18,022 bases of DNA from an uncultured Duncaniella sp. (GCA_910588795.1 CAJURI010000047.1:1-18022); one strand, 5' to 3'. Positions 1-7,776 are shown, counted from the first letter of the stretch. The notes: a model not told the origin generated them from the sequence alone. A program made the numbers and translations.

Positions 1-112
1 ATAGAAGAGATAAAAAAGATTGTTTTAAGTAACACACATTTTGATTGGTTTTGATTTTGGTTAATTGAATGGTAATTCTTACAGTAGTTACATGTCAACG
101 TTAGCTTTAAAC

Positions 113-149
113 CTGTCCGTGTAGAAATACACTTTTGGACAGTTTTTTT
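113..149 (+). terminator. Rho-independent terminator
   Basis: CTGTCC (113-118) pairs with GGACAG (137-142), and inside it GTGTA (119-123) pairs with TACAC (128-132) around a GAAA loop. A four-T bulge at 133-136 separates the two stems. Seven T follow at 143-149. It points in the plus direction and most likely ends a transcript that began upstream of the window. A reading frame open from base 1 stops at TGA 52-54, so an upstream gene could end there, but 18 codons are too few to identify it. Confidence 0.8.
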
Positions 150-194
150 ATAATTATTTAAGTGTTTAATAAATATTAACATTCGGGGGGGTAA

Positions 195-218
195 TTTGTT
201 AATATTTGTGTACTTTTG
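195..218 (+). promoter_or_regulatory. Candidate sigma-ABfr promoter for the beta-propeller gene
   Basis: TACTTTTG at 211-218 is an exact match to the Bacteroidetes -7 element TAnnTTTG, 30 bases before the ATG at 249. The only TTTG upstream (195-198) lies 12 bases away, closer than the usual 19 to 21. A run of seven G at 185-191 occupies the expected -33 region. The -7 match is therefore good and the -33 match poor. Confidence 0.5.
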
Positions 219-248
219 TGGCGTAAACCTATAATGTCACATAAGTAA

Positions 249-1256
249 ATGAATAAGATATTCATCGCATTCGTTGCAATATCATTTTTAGCTCTTAATG
301 CTGATGCAAAGAAAATCAAGTTTGATTATTCAGTCGTAAATGTTCCTGAAGAGGGTGGTGTAAACTTTGAAAGGATCACTGATGACTCTGATTGCGTGCT
401 TTACACTGTAAATAACCGTCAAGGAATTTTCGGCAAGAAGAAGGCGTCGGGTGTCGACTGGTGGGTGAATCCTCAGATCGGTATCTCACCTGACGGGCAG
501 AAGATAGCATACCTTAATTATAAGAACGGCACACAGAACATCATGGTGAAGAGTTCCAAGAAGGGTGGAGCAAGTGTGCAGCGTACATTCCGTACGACAG
601 TGGAGGACTTTACATGGAGCCCTGACGGAAAGACTTTGTGTTTCACAGAGATCCGCAACGGACATCATGGCATATATCTCGTAAATGCCGATCAGGGTTC
701 GGTAGTAAAGCAGATATCCGGAGGCACCGACAATGATTTTGGCGGTATAATATCAGCCGACGGCAATACCATATTCTTCCACAGAGGCGAGGGGCTGTCG
801 TCATACAGCATATGGAGCTATGACCGTAAAACAAACCTGTTCTCCAATTATTCGCGCGGTATGACTCCTGTGATGATACCCGGTAAACCCAACGAGATCT
901 ATTGCGCGCGTTTCACCGACCAGAAAGAGAGTGAGATATGGCGTATCAATTTCGAGACCGGAGTTGAAGAGATAATACTTTCACAGCCCGGGCGCAGCTT
1001 CACCACACCCCAGCTTTCACCTGACGGACAATGGCTCCTTGTCACCGGATCAAGCATCTCTGAGAAGGACAAGAATATAAATACCGATATATACGCAGTG
1101 CGCACAGACGGTACAAACCTGACACAGCTCACCTATCACCCTGGCAACGACATGTCGGCCATATGGTCGCCTGACGGCCTCAGCATATTCTTCCTCTCGC
1201 AGCGCGGTTCTGCAAAGAAGGTGTTCAATGTGTGGAAAATGTCATTTGACCTTTAA
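249..1256 (+). CDS. Secreted TolB-like beta-propeller protein (PD40 repeats)
   Basis: A 335-residue protein with an N-terminal signal peptide (hydrophobic residues about 4-17, likely cleavage after ADA at 20). The body carries at least five PD40/WD40-like blades with the core S-P/A-D-G followed by a beta strand: SPDGQKIAYL (about 78), SPDGKTLCF, SADGNTIFF, SPDGQWLLV and SPDGLSIFF near the C-terminus. This is the TolB-type six-bladed propeller architecture, but the N-terminal anticodon-binding-like domain of true TolB is absent, so I do not call it tolB. Such proteins in Bacteroidales are periplasmic or surface-exposed and mostly uncharacterised. A barrel gene follows 54 bases downstream, so envelope co-expression is possible. 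Family call firm, function unknown. Confidence 0.8.
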   Translation: MNKIFIAFVAISFLALNADAKKIKFDYSVVNVPEEGGVNFERITDDSDCVLYTVNNRQGIFGKKKASGVDWWVNPQIGISPDGQKIAYLNYKNGTQNIMVKSSKKGGASVQRTFRTTVEDFTWSPDGKTLCFTEIRNGHHGIYLVNADQGSVVKQISGGTDNDFGGIISADGNTIFFHRGEGLSSYSIWSYDRKTNLFSNYSRGMTPVMIPGKPNEIYCARFTDQKESEIWRINFETGVEEIILSQPGRSFTTPQLSPDGQWLLVTGSSISEKDKNINTDIYAVRTDGTNLTQLTYHPGNDMSAIWSPDGLSIFFLSQRGSAKKVFNVWKMSFDL

Positions 1257-1310
1257 CCTTGCTTTACAAGATATAACCACCAATTTTTATCAATATAATT
1301 AATTTAAGCA

Positions 1311-2024
1311 ATGAAGAAGTTTTTCGTGGCAGCAATCGCTGCTGTATGTGCTTTCGGGGTGTCAGCCCAGCGTGCCTCCGATTCATCAGAGTTCTCATTC
1401 TGGGATGGCGATCAGGCCGAGCAGAAGATCGTGATCGGTCCGCGTGTAGGACTTAATGTGTCAAGCCTTAGTGTCAGCAATCTTGAACTTGAAAATGACA
1501 AGTCGAAGATCGGCTTCAACGTAGGTGTCGCTGTCGAATTCCCCATCGTGCGTTCATTCTATATCAATTCAGGTCTTTTCTATACCACCAAGGGTATCAA
1601 GTTTGAGGAATCAGGCTCTGACTGGTCAGAAAAGACAACCTTCAATGCCGGATATCTTGAACTTCCGGTGTATGCATCCTATCGCATGAACTTTGCCGAG
1701 GCATCACAGCTTCAGGTCAATTTCGGTCCTTACTTTGCTTACGGTGTGAACGGAAAGGTAAAGTATGAAGGAAATGACGACGGCGATGTCAGTAAGTATG
1801 ATTATGACCTTTTCGGAGTGGCCGATGATAACTCTGAGGAGGATAAGGGTGGCTTCAAGCGTTTCGACTGCGGTCTTGGCGTAGGTCTCGGCTACACATG
1901 GAACCGTATCTATCTTGGCATCAACTATCAGTTCGGTCTTGTAAATATCGCCGACAAAGAAGCTTGGGGCAATGCCAAGATCAAGAACTCCAACTTCAGC
2001 GTCTCTCTCGGCTACAACTTCTAA
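1311..2024 (+). CDS. PorT-family outer-membrane beta-barrel protein
   Basis: A 237-residue protein with a clear signal peptide (MKKFF then an Ala-rich hydrophobic stretch, likely cleavage after VSA at 20, before QRA). The mature part alternates short amphipathic strands with polar loops (GPRVGLNVSSL, YINSGLFYTTKGI, YLELPVYASYRM, LQVNFGPYFAYGV, GLGVGLGYTW, IYLGINYQFGL, FSVSLGYNF). It ends in Phe, the usual C-terminal signature for the barrel assembly machinery. This is the pattern of the outer-membrane beta-barrel (OMP_b-brl_2, PorT-like) family. One loop around residues 152-180 is strongly acidic. Cargo or partner is unknown. An AT-rich leader lies just before the ATG, with a weak promoter candidate (TTG at 1259-1261, 19 bases, then CAATTTTT at 1281-1288). 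Confidence 0.8.
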   Translation: MKKFFVAAIAAVCAFGVSAQRASDSSEFSFWDGDQAEQKIVIGPRVGLNVSSLSVSNLELENDKSKIGFNVGVAVEFPIVRSFYINSGLFYTTKGIKFEESGSDWSEKTTFNAGYLELPVYASYRMNFAEASQLQVNFGPYFAYGVNGKVKYEGNDDGDVSKYDYDLFGVADDNSEEDKGGFKRFDCGLGVGLGYTWNRIYLGINYQFGLVNIADKEAWGNAKIKNSNFSVSLGYNF

Positions 2025-2067
2025 TAGTTGATTTAGTATAGCCAACAGAAGATTTTGTGATCACAGA

Positions 2068-2130
2068 GGTCACGGTCTATTCCTTGTCTCTCGGATGAGA
2101 AATGTTATGTAAGCCTACGGGAAAGTGACC
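2068..2130 (+). other. Possible structured 3' UTR
   Basis: The stretch 2025-2173 between the barrel gene and its terminator holds no convincing reading frame. GGTCAC at 2068-2073 can pair with GTGACC at 2125-2130, closing a roughly 50-base interior that holds a small TCTC/GAGA hairpin. This could be a folded 3' UTR or a 3'-UTR-derived small RNA, but a six-base match at this distance may be chance. Confidence 0.25.
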
Positions 2131-2173
2131 GGAAGATAAGGAAAAGACGTGTCGAAGCAGATCAGCAATAACA

Positions 2174-2212
2174 GCGGGCGAAGCGTGCAAAGCGTTTCGC
2201 CCGCTTGTTTTT
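2174..2212 (+). terminator. Strong Rho-independent terminator
   Basis: GCGGGCGAA (2174-2182) pairs perfectly with TTCGCCCGC (2196-2204). Three further pairs lie inside, one of them G-T, and the loop is seven bases. TTGTTTTT follows at 2205-2212. It ends the transcript of the PorT-type barrel gene and insulates the lipid A operon. Confidence 0.88.
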
Positions 2213-2257
2213 GTCGCGTCCTTTACGTTCTTTTATGCCGAATGTGGCTGAATGTCA

Positions 2258-2287
2258 TTGCAGTTAAAGAAAAATGTCGTACATTTG
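2258..2287 (+). promoter_or_regulatory. Sigma-ABfr promoter of the lpxD-lpxC/fabZ-lpxA operon
   Basis: TTG at 2258-2260, a 19-base spacer, then TACATTTG at 2280-2287, an exact match to TAnnTTTG. Transcription should start near 2294, giving a leader of about 75 bases before lpxD. The site lies just after the terminator at 2174-2212. This is one of the two best promoter matches in the window. Confidence 0.7.
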
Positions 2288-2368
2288 CAATAAAATTGGT
2301 TGACTATACCTATTTTAGAAAAATAATAAGCGACTTTGGTTGCTTGAAAAATACCTCCAACGCATATA

Positions 2369-3397
2369 ATGGAACTAACAGCCAGTCAGCTTGCCGCCCT
2401 CGTACACGGAGAAGTGGAGGGGAACGGTGAAGTGAAAATAGGCACATTTGCCAAAATAGAGGAGGGACACCCCGGTGCCCTTTCATTTCTTGCGAATCCT
2501 AAATATACACATTACATTTACGGCACCGAGTCATCGGCCGTGCTGGTGCGACGTGATTTTGTGCCCGAGCACCCTGTGAAAGCGACGCTCATAAGAGTAG
2601 ACGACCCTTACACTACGATAGCGCAGCTTCTTGAGATGGTGCAGGAGATGACTAAATCGGACAAACGCGGTGTAGAGCAGCCTTCATATGTATCCGAGGG
2701 TGTGGAAATCCCGGAGGATGCCTATGTCGGAGCATTTGCCTATATAGGCAAAGGGGCCGTGATAGGCCGTGGCGCGAAGATATATCCGCAGGTGTACGTA
2801 GGTGACGGATGTAAGATAGGGGAGGACACAATCCTGTATGCCGGAGCCAAGGTGTATGCCGGATGCAGCATAGGCAACCGCTGTATAGTGCATTCAGGAG
2901 CCGTGATAGGAGCCGATGGCTTCGGCTTTGCTCCAGCGGCTGACGGACACTATGAAAAGATACCCCAGACAGGCAACGTGGTGCTTGAGGATGATGTAGA
3001 GATCGGGGCCAATACTACGATTGACCGGGCCATGATGGGCTCGACGCGTGTGGGCCGCGGAGTCAAGCTCGACAATCTCATACAGGTGGCACACAATTGC
3101 CAGATAGGTGACAATACCGTGATGGCTGCCCAGGTGGGACTTGCCGGATCGTCGAAGGTAGGACGGCAGTGCATGGTGGGAGGCCAGGTGGGCATAGTGG
3201 GCCACATATCCATAGCCGACGGAACCCAGATAGGAGCTCAGAGCGGTGTGAACCGTGGCACCAAGCCCGGCGAGCGCATAATGGGCGCGCCTGCTGTAGA
3301 GATGGGCGAGTATGCCAGAAGTCTGGTCTATGTGAAGCGTCTCGGCAAACTTTTCGAGCAGGTAAAGAATCTTGAGAAAGAAATAAAGAAACAGTAA
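2369..3397 (+). CDS. lpxD: UDP-3-O-(3-hydroxyacyl)glucosamine N-acyltransferase
   Basis: Third enzyme of lipid A synthesis: it transfers a 3-hydroxyacyl chain from ACP to the 2-amino group of UDP-3-O-acyl-glucosamine at the inner face of the cytoplasmic membrane. The 342-residue length is normal. Residues 1-100 form the uridine-binding N-terminal domain. From about 105 to 310 there is a left-handed parallel beta helix of hexapeptide repeats. The LpxD signature GADGFGFAP lies at 181-189, and the catalytic His of the QVAHN motif is at 242. The C-terminal helix (about 312-342, ending in KKQ) matches the family's trimer and ACP-binding helix. It is first in an operon: lpxC-fabZ starts three bases after its stop. 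The ATG at 2369 is preferred because it gives the canonical N-terminus (MELTASQLA). Confidence 0.97.
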   Translation: MELTASQLAALVHGEVEGNGEVKIGTFAKIEEGHPGALSFLANPKYTHYIYGTESSAVLVRRDFVPEHPVKATLIRVDDPYTTIAQLLEMVQEMTKSDKRGVEQPSYVSEGVEIPEDAYVGAFAYIGKGAVIGRGAKIYPQVYVGDGCKIGEDTILYAGAKVYAGCSIGNRCIVHSGAVIGADGFGFAPAADGHYEKIPQTGNVVLEDDVEIGANTTIDRAMMGSTRVGRGVKLDNLIQVAHNCQIGDNTVMAAQVGLAGSSKVGRQCMVGGQVGIVGHISIADGTQIGAQSGVNRGTKPGERIMGAPAVEMGEYARSLVYVKRLGKLFEQVKNLEKEIKKQ

Positions 3398-3400
3398 GAT

Positions 3401-4783
3401 ATGAATCAGAGAACACTTAACGGCGAGTTCACGCTCACCGGCAAGGGGCTTCATACCGGGCTTCAGATCACAGCCCGCTTTCTGCCCGCTCCCGAGAACC
3501 ATGGCTATAAATTCAAACGTGTCGATCTCGAAGATGCGCCTGTGATAGATGCTCTTGCCGAGAATGTTGTGGCAACCAACCGCGGCACAGTCATAGCCAA
3601 AGGTGATGCTCGGGTCTCGACTATAGAGCACTCCATGTCGGCACTTTATGCCGCCGGCATAGACAACTGTCTTATAGAGGTGAATGCACCGGAAATGCCT
3701 ATCCTTGACGGAAGCGCGCTGCCTTACTGCGATGCGATAGCATCGGTGGGAGTGACAGAGCAAAATGCCGACAAGGATTTTTATTTTGTCAAGTCGCGCA
3801 TCGAGGTTTCGGATCCGGAGACAGGATCATCGATACTTGTCCTGCCTGACGATGACTTCTCGGTGGATGTCAAGATCGATTTCAAGTCCAAGGTGCTCAA
3901 CAACCAGTTTGCCACACTCGAGCACATGGACGAATATGCATCGGAAGTGGCATCGAGCCGCACATTCGTGTTTGTGCGTGAGATAGAGCCGCTGGTCACC
4001 AACAATCTCATCAAAGGTGGCGATCTTGACAACGCCATAGTGATATATGACACTCCTATGGCTCAGGGCGAGCTGGATCGCCTGGCCGATCTGATGGGCG
4101 TGGCCCGCAAGAATGTGAGCGAGCTCGGCTATCTCAACGAGCGGCCTCTGACTCACGAGAATGAACCCGCCCGTCACAAGCTTCTTGACCTTATCGGAGA
4201 TATCGCACTCATAGGACGTCCTCTCAAGGGGCGCATCATCGCCACACGTCCCGGACATTCCATAAACACCTCTTTAGCCAAAAAGATACGCAAGGAGATC
4301 AAGCATCAGGAGGTGCAGGCTCCGGTGTACAACCCGAACAAGGAGCCTCTGATGGACAACAACCGCATACGCGAGCTGCTTCCTCACCGCTATCCGTTTC
4401 AGCTTGTCGACAAGGTGATCGAGAAGGGGGTCAACTATATAGTGGGTGTGAAGAACATCACGGCCAACGAGCCTTTCTTCCCGGGTCATTTCCCGCAGGA
4501 GCCTGTCATGCCCGGCGTGCTTCAGATCGAGGCTATGGCGCAGACCGGCGGTCTGCTTGTGCTCAGTGCCGTCGATGAGCCGGAGCGTTATTCCACCTAC
4601 TTCATGAAGATCGATAACGTCAAGTTCAGGCAGAAGGTTGTGCCCGGCGATACACTCCTTTTCCATGTGTCATTCATGACGCCTTTGCGCCGCGGATGTG
4701 CCATGATGAAGGGCTATGCGTTTGTGGGCGACAAGATCGTTACCGAATGCGAGTTCATGGCCCAGATTATCAAAAACAAGTAA
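3401..4783 (+). CDS. lpxC-fabZ: Fused UDP-3-O-acyl-GlcNAc deacetylase / 3-hydroxyacyl-ACP dehydratase
   Basis: A 460-residue two-enzyme fusion. Residues 1 to about 305 are LpxC, the zinc amidase performing the committed step of lipid A synthesis. Zinc ligands are visible as His77 (in STIEHS), His259 and Asp263 (in RHKLLD), and the further active-site His286 is in PGHSINT. Residues about 315-460 are FabZ, a hot-dog fold dehydratase, with catalytic His363 (FFPGHFP) and Glu377 (PGVLQIEAMAQ). The linker is about 12 residues (QAPVYNPNKEPL). This fusion is known from Bacteroidetes. It places the enzyme that consumes 3-hydroxyacyl-ACP for phospholipid chains on the same polypeptide as the enzyme committing such chains to lipid A. 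Both active sites look intact. It lies between lpxD and lpxA in one operon. Confidence 0.97.
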   Translation: MNQRTLNGEFTLTGKGLHTGLQITARFLPAPENHGYKFKRVDLEDAPVIDALAENVVATNRGTVIAKGDARVSTIEHSMSALYAAGIDNCLIEVNAPEMPILDGSALPYCDAIASVGVTEQNADKDFYFVKSRIEVSDPETGSSILVLPDDDFSVDVKIDFKSKVLNNQFATLEHMDEYASEVASSRTFVFVREIEPLVTNNLIKGGDLDNAIVIYDTPMAQGELDRLADLMGVARKNVSELGYLNERPLTHENEPARHKLLDLIGDIALIGRPLKGRIIATRPGHSINTSLAKKIRKEIKHQEVQAPVYNPNKEPLMDNNRIRELLPHRYPFQLVDKVIEKGVNYIVGVKNITANEPFFPGHFPQEPVMPGVLQIEAMAQTGGLLVLSAVDEPERYSTYFMKIDNVKFRQKVVPGDTLLFHVSFMTPLRRGCAMMKGYAFVGDKIVTECEFMAQIIKNK

Positions 4784-4807
4784 CACCAATCATACAGAGA
4801 CAGATAT

Positions 4808-5584
4808 ATGAATCAACCATTAGCATACGTTCATCCTGAGGCAAAGATACATCCCAGTGTGGTGATAGATCCTTTCGTGACGATAGACCGCAATGTGGAG
4901 ATCGGCGAGGGTACCCGTATATGCTCCAATGTCACCATAATGGAGGGGGCACGTATCGGCAAGAACTGCACAATATATCCCGGAGCCGTTATCTCGGGAC
5001 CTCCACAGGACCTCAAATTCAAGGGCGAGGAGACAGTCGCCATAATCGGAGACAATACAGTGATCCGCGAATGTGTCACCGTGCACCGCGGAACGGCATC
5101 CAAAGGGAAGACCGTCGTGGGGAGCAACTGCCTCATCATGGCATACTGCCATGTGGCTCATGACTGTGTGGTCGGCAACAATGTCATCATGTCAAATGCT
5201 GTCCAGATAGCAGGCGAAGCGGTGATCGATGATTTTGCCGTGATAGGCGGAGGCGCGCTGATACACCAGTTCTGCCATATCGGCTCGCACGTAATGCTTC
5301 AGGGCGGTGCGCTCGTCAACAAGGATATACCTCCTTATGTAAAGGCCGGACGCGAGCCTATAGCATATGCCGGAGTGAACTCCATAGGTCTGCGTCGCCG
5401 CGGCTATTCCAACGAGACTATCCGCGACATACAGGAGATATACCGTTACCTCTATCTGTCAGGGCTGAATAACTCTGACGCCATAAGCCGTATAGAGGCT
5501 GAGCTTCCCGCATCGAAAGAGCGTGACGAGATCATACTCTTTGTCCGCAACTCAAACCGCGGCATCATCCGCGGCTATGTGTGA
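4808..5584 (+). CDS. lpxA: Acyl-ACP:UDP-N-acetylglucosamine O-acyltransferase
   Basis: First enzyme of lipid A synthesis, adding a 3-hydroxyacyl chain to the 3-OH of UDP-GlcNAc. At 258 residues it has the standard length. Left-handed beta-helix hexapeptide repeats run from about residue 10 to 185, with the family landmarks GPPQDLK (64-70), the loop VTVHRGT (90-96) and the catalytic motif HVAHD, where His118 corresponds to the general base His125 of E. coli. The C-terminal helical domain starts near GVNSIGLRRRG. It lies 24 bases after lpxC-fabZ and is the last recognised lipid A gene. Only a CCGG/CCGG hairpin without a T-run (about 5584-5600) follows, so some readthrough into the next gene is possible. 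Confidence 0.97.
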   Translation: MNQPLAYVHPEAKIHPSVVIDPFVTIDRNVEIGEGTRICSNVTIMEGARIGKNCTIYPGAVISGPPQDLKFKGEETVAIIGDNTVIRECVTVHRGTASKGKTVVGSNCLIMAYCHVAHDCVVGNNVIMSNAVQIAGEAVIDDFAVIGGGALIHQFCHIGSHVMLQGGALVNKDIPPYVKAGREPIAYAGVNSIGLRRRGYSNETIRDIQEIYRYLYLSGLNNSDAISRIEAELPASKERDEIILFVRNSNRGIIRGYV

Positions 5585-5665
5585 TCGCCGGTTATGCCGG
5601 ATTGACGCATTGACACTTACATAAAGGCACTCTTCATTCTCACATTTCCAACTCTCTCCCCCGCC

Positions 5666-6673
5666 GTGAAACGTATTATAACGTTGGCAACAGCTATGGC
5701 AGGTTTCTTCGTCGCGGTCAATCCGCATGCGGAGATACCTGCCACGGTTGTATCTGACAACTTCGCAAAGAACCTTTCAGGAAAGTCCGGGCAAGGGCTG
5801 ACTGACGCCATAAGAAAAGAATTCAAGCCTGTGAAGACGGTTGGCGTCATCGGCCTGACATTCGATATTCAGGACCATTTCACCGGTGATGAGGTAAAAA
5901 TTGCTGACGGAAATATGCCTGAAGGGTATGTGTCCGGCGAGATAGTGCCTCATGAATGGTGGACATATTTCGACCTTGACGGAGGGGACGAGATCAGCAG
6001 GGATCTTAACAATTTCATCCCGCTCATTGCCGATCACAAGAGTCGTAAGGGCGATCTGCTTCCCGGCGTTGTGGAGACCCCTTCATTCAGCACTCCGCTC
6101 TGGAGCGTGGGGCGCGGCAGAATATACGGCAAGGAGACCGATGTGTACTCTCCGCCCGATAAGATGCGAGGCCGTATCGCGAGGACATTCTTCTATGTAG
6201 CTGTGATGTATCCTATAGATATTTTCACCCCCAGGGGATATAACATGATGGACACTGAGTATCCGTATTTCAGTGTTTACGGCAAAGAGCTGCTTGTGCG
6301 CTGGGACAAGGAGAATCCTGTGACTCCTGAAGAAATGGCATGGGAGGAGTATGTGTCAGGGGTTCAGGGCGGTGGAAATCCGTTTGTCAGATATGCCGGT
6401 CTGTCCGATTACATATGGGGTGACAAGTCGGGCGAGGTGTATAGCCCGGGGGATGAGCCTGTGCCGCTCCATTCTACCTATAGGGCATCGGAGGAGAAAG
6501 TATATCTGATATCACCGCACATACCGGCGGATGCCGCGTGGAAGATCGATGGCGTTTCGGTGCAGTCTACAGTACATGGGACCGCGGAACTGGGTGCCGG
6601 GAATCATCACCTCGAATATGTATCGGAAAGCACAGGTGAGACCGGACGGTTGATGATCAGGATTGAGCGTTAG
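5666..6673 (+). CDS. Secreted endonuclease I-family homologue, probably catalytically dead
   Basis: A 335-residue protein from a GTG codon that gives a good signal peptide (MKRII, hydrophobic to about 18, likely cut after PHA at 22). Endonuclease I (EndA/NucM/Vvn type) landmarks appear in order: NLSGKSGQGL (36-45), a VPHEWW segment (94-99), DLNNFIP (113-119), RGRIARTFFYVAVMYP (168-183), ENPVTPEE (216-223) and QGGGNPF with DYIWG (234-252). The active-site positions differ from the family. The usual Glu-His pair before xxP reads Gly91-Glu92, and the metal-binding Asn before xxR reads His124 before Arg127. QGNRNPF has become QGGGNPF. A beta-rich C-terminal domain (about 275-335) follows. I infer a pseudo-nuclease, perhaps a binding or scaffold protein. 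Expressed alone or by readthrough from lpxA, 81 bases upstream. Confidence 0.7.
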   Translation: MKRIITLATAMAGFFVAVNPHAEIPATVVSDNFAKNLSGKSGQGLTDAIRKEFKPVKTVGVIGLTFDIQDHFTGDEVKIADGNMPEGYVSGEIVPHEWWTYFDLDGGDEISRDLNNFIPLIADHKSRKGDLLPGVVETPSFSTPLWSVGRGRIYGKETDVYSPPDKMRGRIARTFFYVAVMYPIDIFTPRGYNMMDTEYPYFSVYGKELLVRWDKENPVTPEEMAWEEYVSGVQGGGNPFVRYAGLSDYIWGDKSGEVYSPGDEPVPLHSTYRASEEKVYLISPHIPADAAWKIDGVSVQSTVHGTAELGAGNHHLEYVSESTGETGRLMIRIER

Positions 6674-6762
6674 TTGTGCGTGCAGAATATCAATATAATT
6701 AATTCATCCCGTCAGCGGCTTGCTGCTTTCGAGCTTGTGAGAAAGAAATACACCTCAAGAGA

Positions 6763-7290
6763 ATGGACTACAGCTGTTACATCTCCGTTTTTAAACGACC
6801 TCTTAATATAATGGCCATTGCGGTGTCTGTCCTCGCGCTGTCCGCGTGTGTCACCGGTTGCGGACATGACACCCCTCAGGAGCCTACAGAGGCGATGCGC
6901 CCGTCGGGAGGCGGATCCTCTTCCGGACCGGCCGGCCCTGGCTCAGGACATAATCCGGCCGGATCGGACGATCCTTTCCGCAAGGAGATGGATGATGATG
7001 TGCTGCGCGTGACAGGCCTGGGCACCGACATGAGATATGACCGCGGAGGCGTGCTGTTCTCCACCGACAGGGACGGCACACGTCATGTCAGGGATCTTGA
7101 CGGTACATGCGAGATGAGAATCACTCTGGGCAGCGAACGCCGTGACTCCACGCTCACTGGATCAAGTATAGTTGTTGACGGAAACGAGATTGCTGTAAAG
7201 GAAATAAAGATGATGCGCTGTGCTGACGGGCGCACATGGTATCGCGTGACAGTGACCGACAGCGACACGGCTGTCATGGTGCTGATGTGA
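6763..7290 (+). CDS. Small lipoprotein of unknown function
   Basis: A 175-residue protein with a lipoprotein signal: Lys11-Arg12, a hydrophobic segment at 15-27 and an ideal lipobox LSAC with Cys29, followed by a second Cys at 33. A later ATG (6811) would remove the basic residues needed by the signal, so the 6763 start is kept. Residues about 40-70 are a Gly/Ser/Pro-rich flexible linker. After a short acidic patch (about 75-80), the C-terminal part (about 80-175) looks like a small beta domain with alternating hydrophobic strands (GVLFSTDRDGTRHV, CEMRITLG, IVVDGNEIAVKEIKMM, WYRVTVTDSDTAVMVLM). I do not recognise the family. It follows the endonuclease I homologue by 89 bases on the same strand and is convergent with smpB. 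Confidence 0.65.
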   Translation: MDYSCYISVFKRPLNIMAIAVSVLALSACVTGCGHDTPQEPTEAMRPSGGGSSSGPAGPGSGHNPAGSDDPFRKEMDDDVLRVTGLGTDMRYDRGGVLFSTDRDGTRHVRDLDGTCEMRITLGSERRDSTLTGSSIVVDGNEIAVKEIKMMRCADGRTWYRVTVTDSDTAVMVLM

Positions 7291-7323
7291 CGGTGTGTGG
7301 CGGCTGGGTGTCGCCGGCTGAAT

Positions 7324-7776
7324 TTACTTGCGGAGCACTCTTGCCATGTCGCGCTTGTCCTCGCGCTCTTTTATCGACTGTCGTTTGTCATACTCTTTTT
7401 TACCGCGCCCTATCCCTATTACGAGCTTTGCGAGTCCACGCTCATTGATGAACAGACGCAGAGGCACTATGGTGAAGCCGGCCTCTTTGCCCGACTTTTC
7501 GATGCGGTTGATCTCCTTGCGCGAAAGCAGGAGCTTGCGGTCGCGCCGTTCTGCATGATTGTTGTACGACCCGTAGAAATACTCGGCTATGTACATGTTC
7601 TTTACCCACACTTCACCGTTGTCGACATAGCAGAAAGTATCGACGAGCGATGCCTTGCCTGAACGTATCGACTTTATCTCGGTCCCGGTGAGAACTATGC
7701 CGGCTGTGTATGTGTCGCCTATAGCATAGTCGAATGTTGCCCGGCGGTTCTTTATGTTTATGTCCTTGGTCTGCAT
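7324..7776 (-). CDS. smpB: SsrA (tmRNA)-binding protein
   Basis: SmpB binds tmRNA and delivers it to stalled ribosomes for trans-translation. The 150-residue length is typical. The N-terminus (KDINIKNRRATFDY) and the core GIVLTGTEIKSIRSGKASLVD, with FCYVDNGEVWVKNMYIAEY, give the OB-fold barrel. The middle LLLSRKEINRIE and the segment LVIGIGRGKKEYDKRQSIKERE give the basic C-terminal tail that inserts in the mRNA channel. The start at 7776 was chosen because it gives the family N-terminus. An in-frame upstream extension to 7842 merely overlaps the preceding gene. The start lies one base after the stop of the Yip1-family gene (TGA-C-ATG), indicating translational coupling. The tmRNA gene itself is not in the window. 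Confidence 0.96.
   Translation of the reverse strand: MQTKDINIKNRRATFDYAIGDTYTAGIVLTGTEIKSIRSGKASLVDTFCYVDNGEVWVKNMYIAEYFYGSYNNHAERRDRKLLLSRKEINRIEKSGKEAGFTIVPLRLFINERGLAKLVIGIGRGKKEYDKRQSIKEREDKRDMARVLRK

Noticed and set aside
2149..2430. Open frame of 93 codons overlapping the terminator and the lpxD start
   Set aside because: It runs through a terminator and a consensus promoter and overlaps lpxD in another frame; composition is not protein-like.
2894..3763. Long minus-strand open frame (289 codons) opposite lpxD and lpxC
   Set aside because: It is the antisense of two certain genes, rich in His, Tyr, Cys and Leu as expected for a shadow frame, with no recognisable domain.
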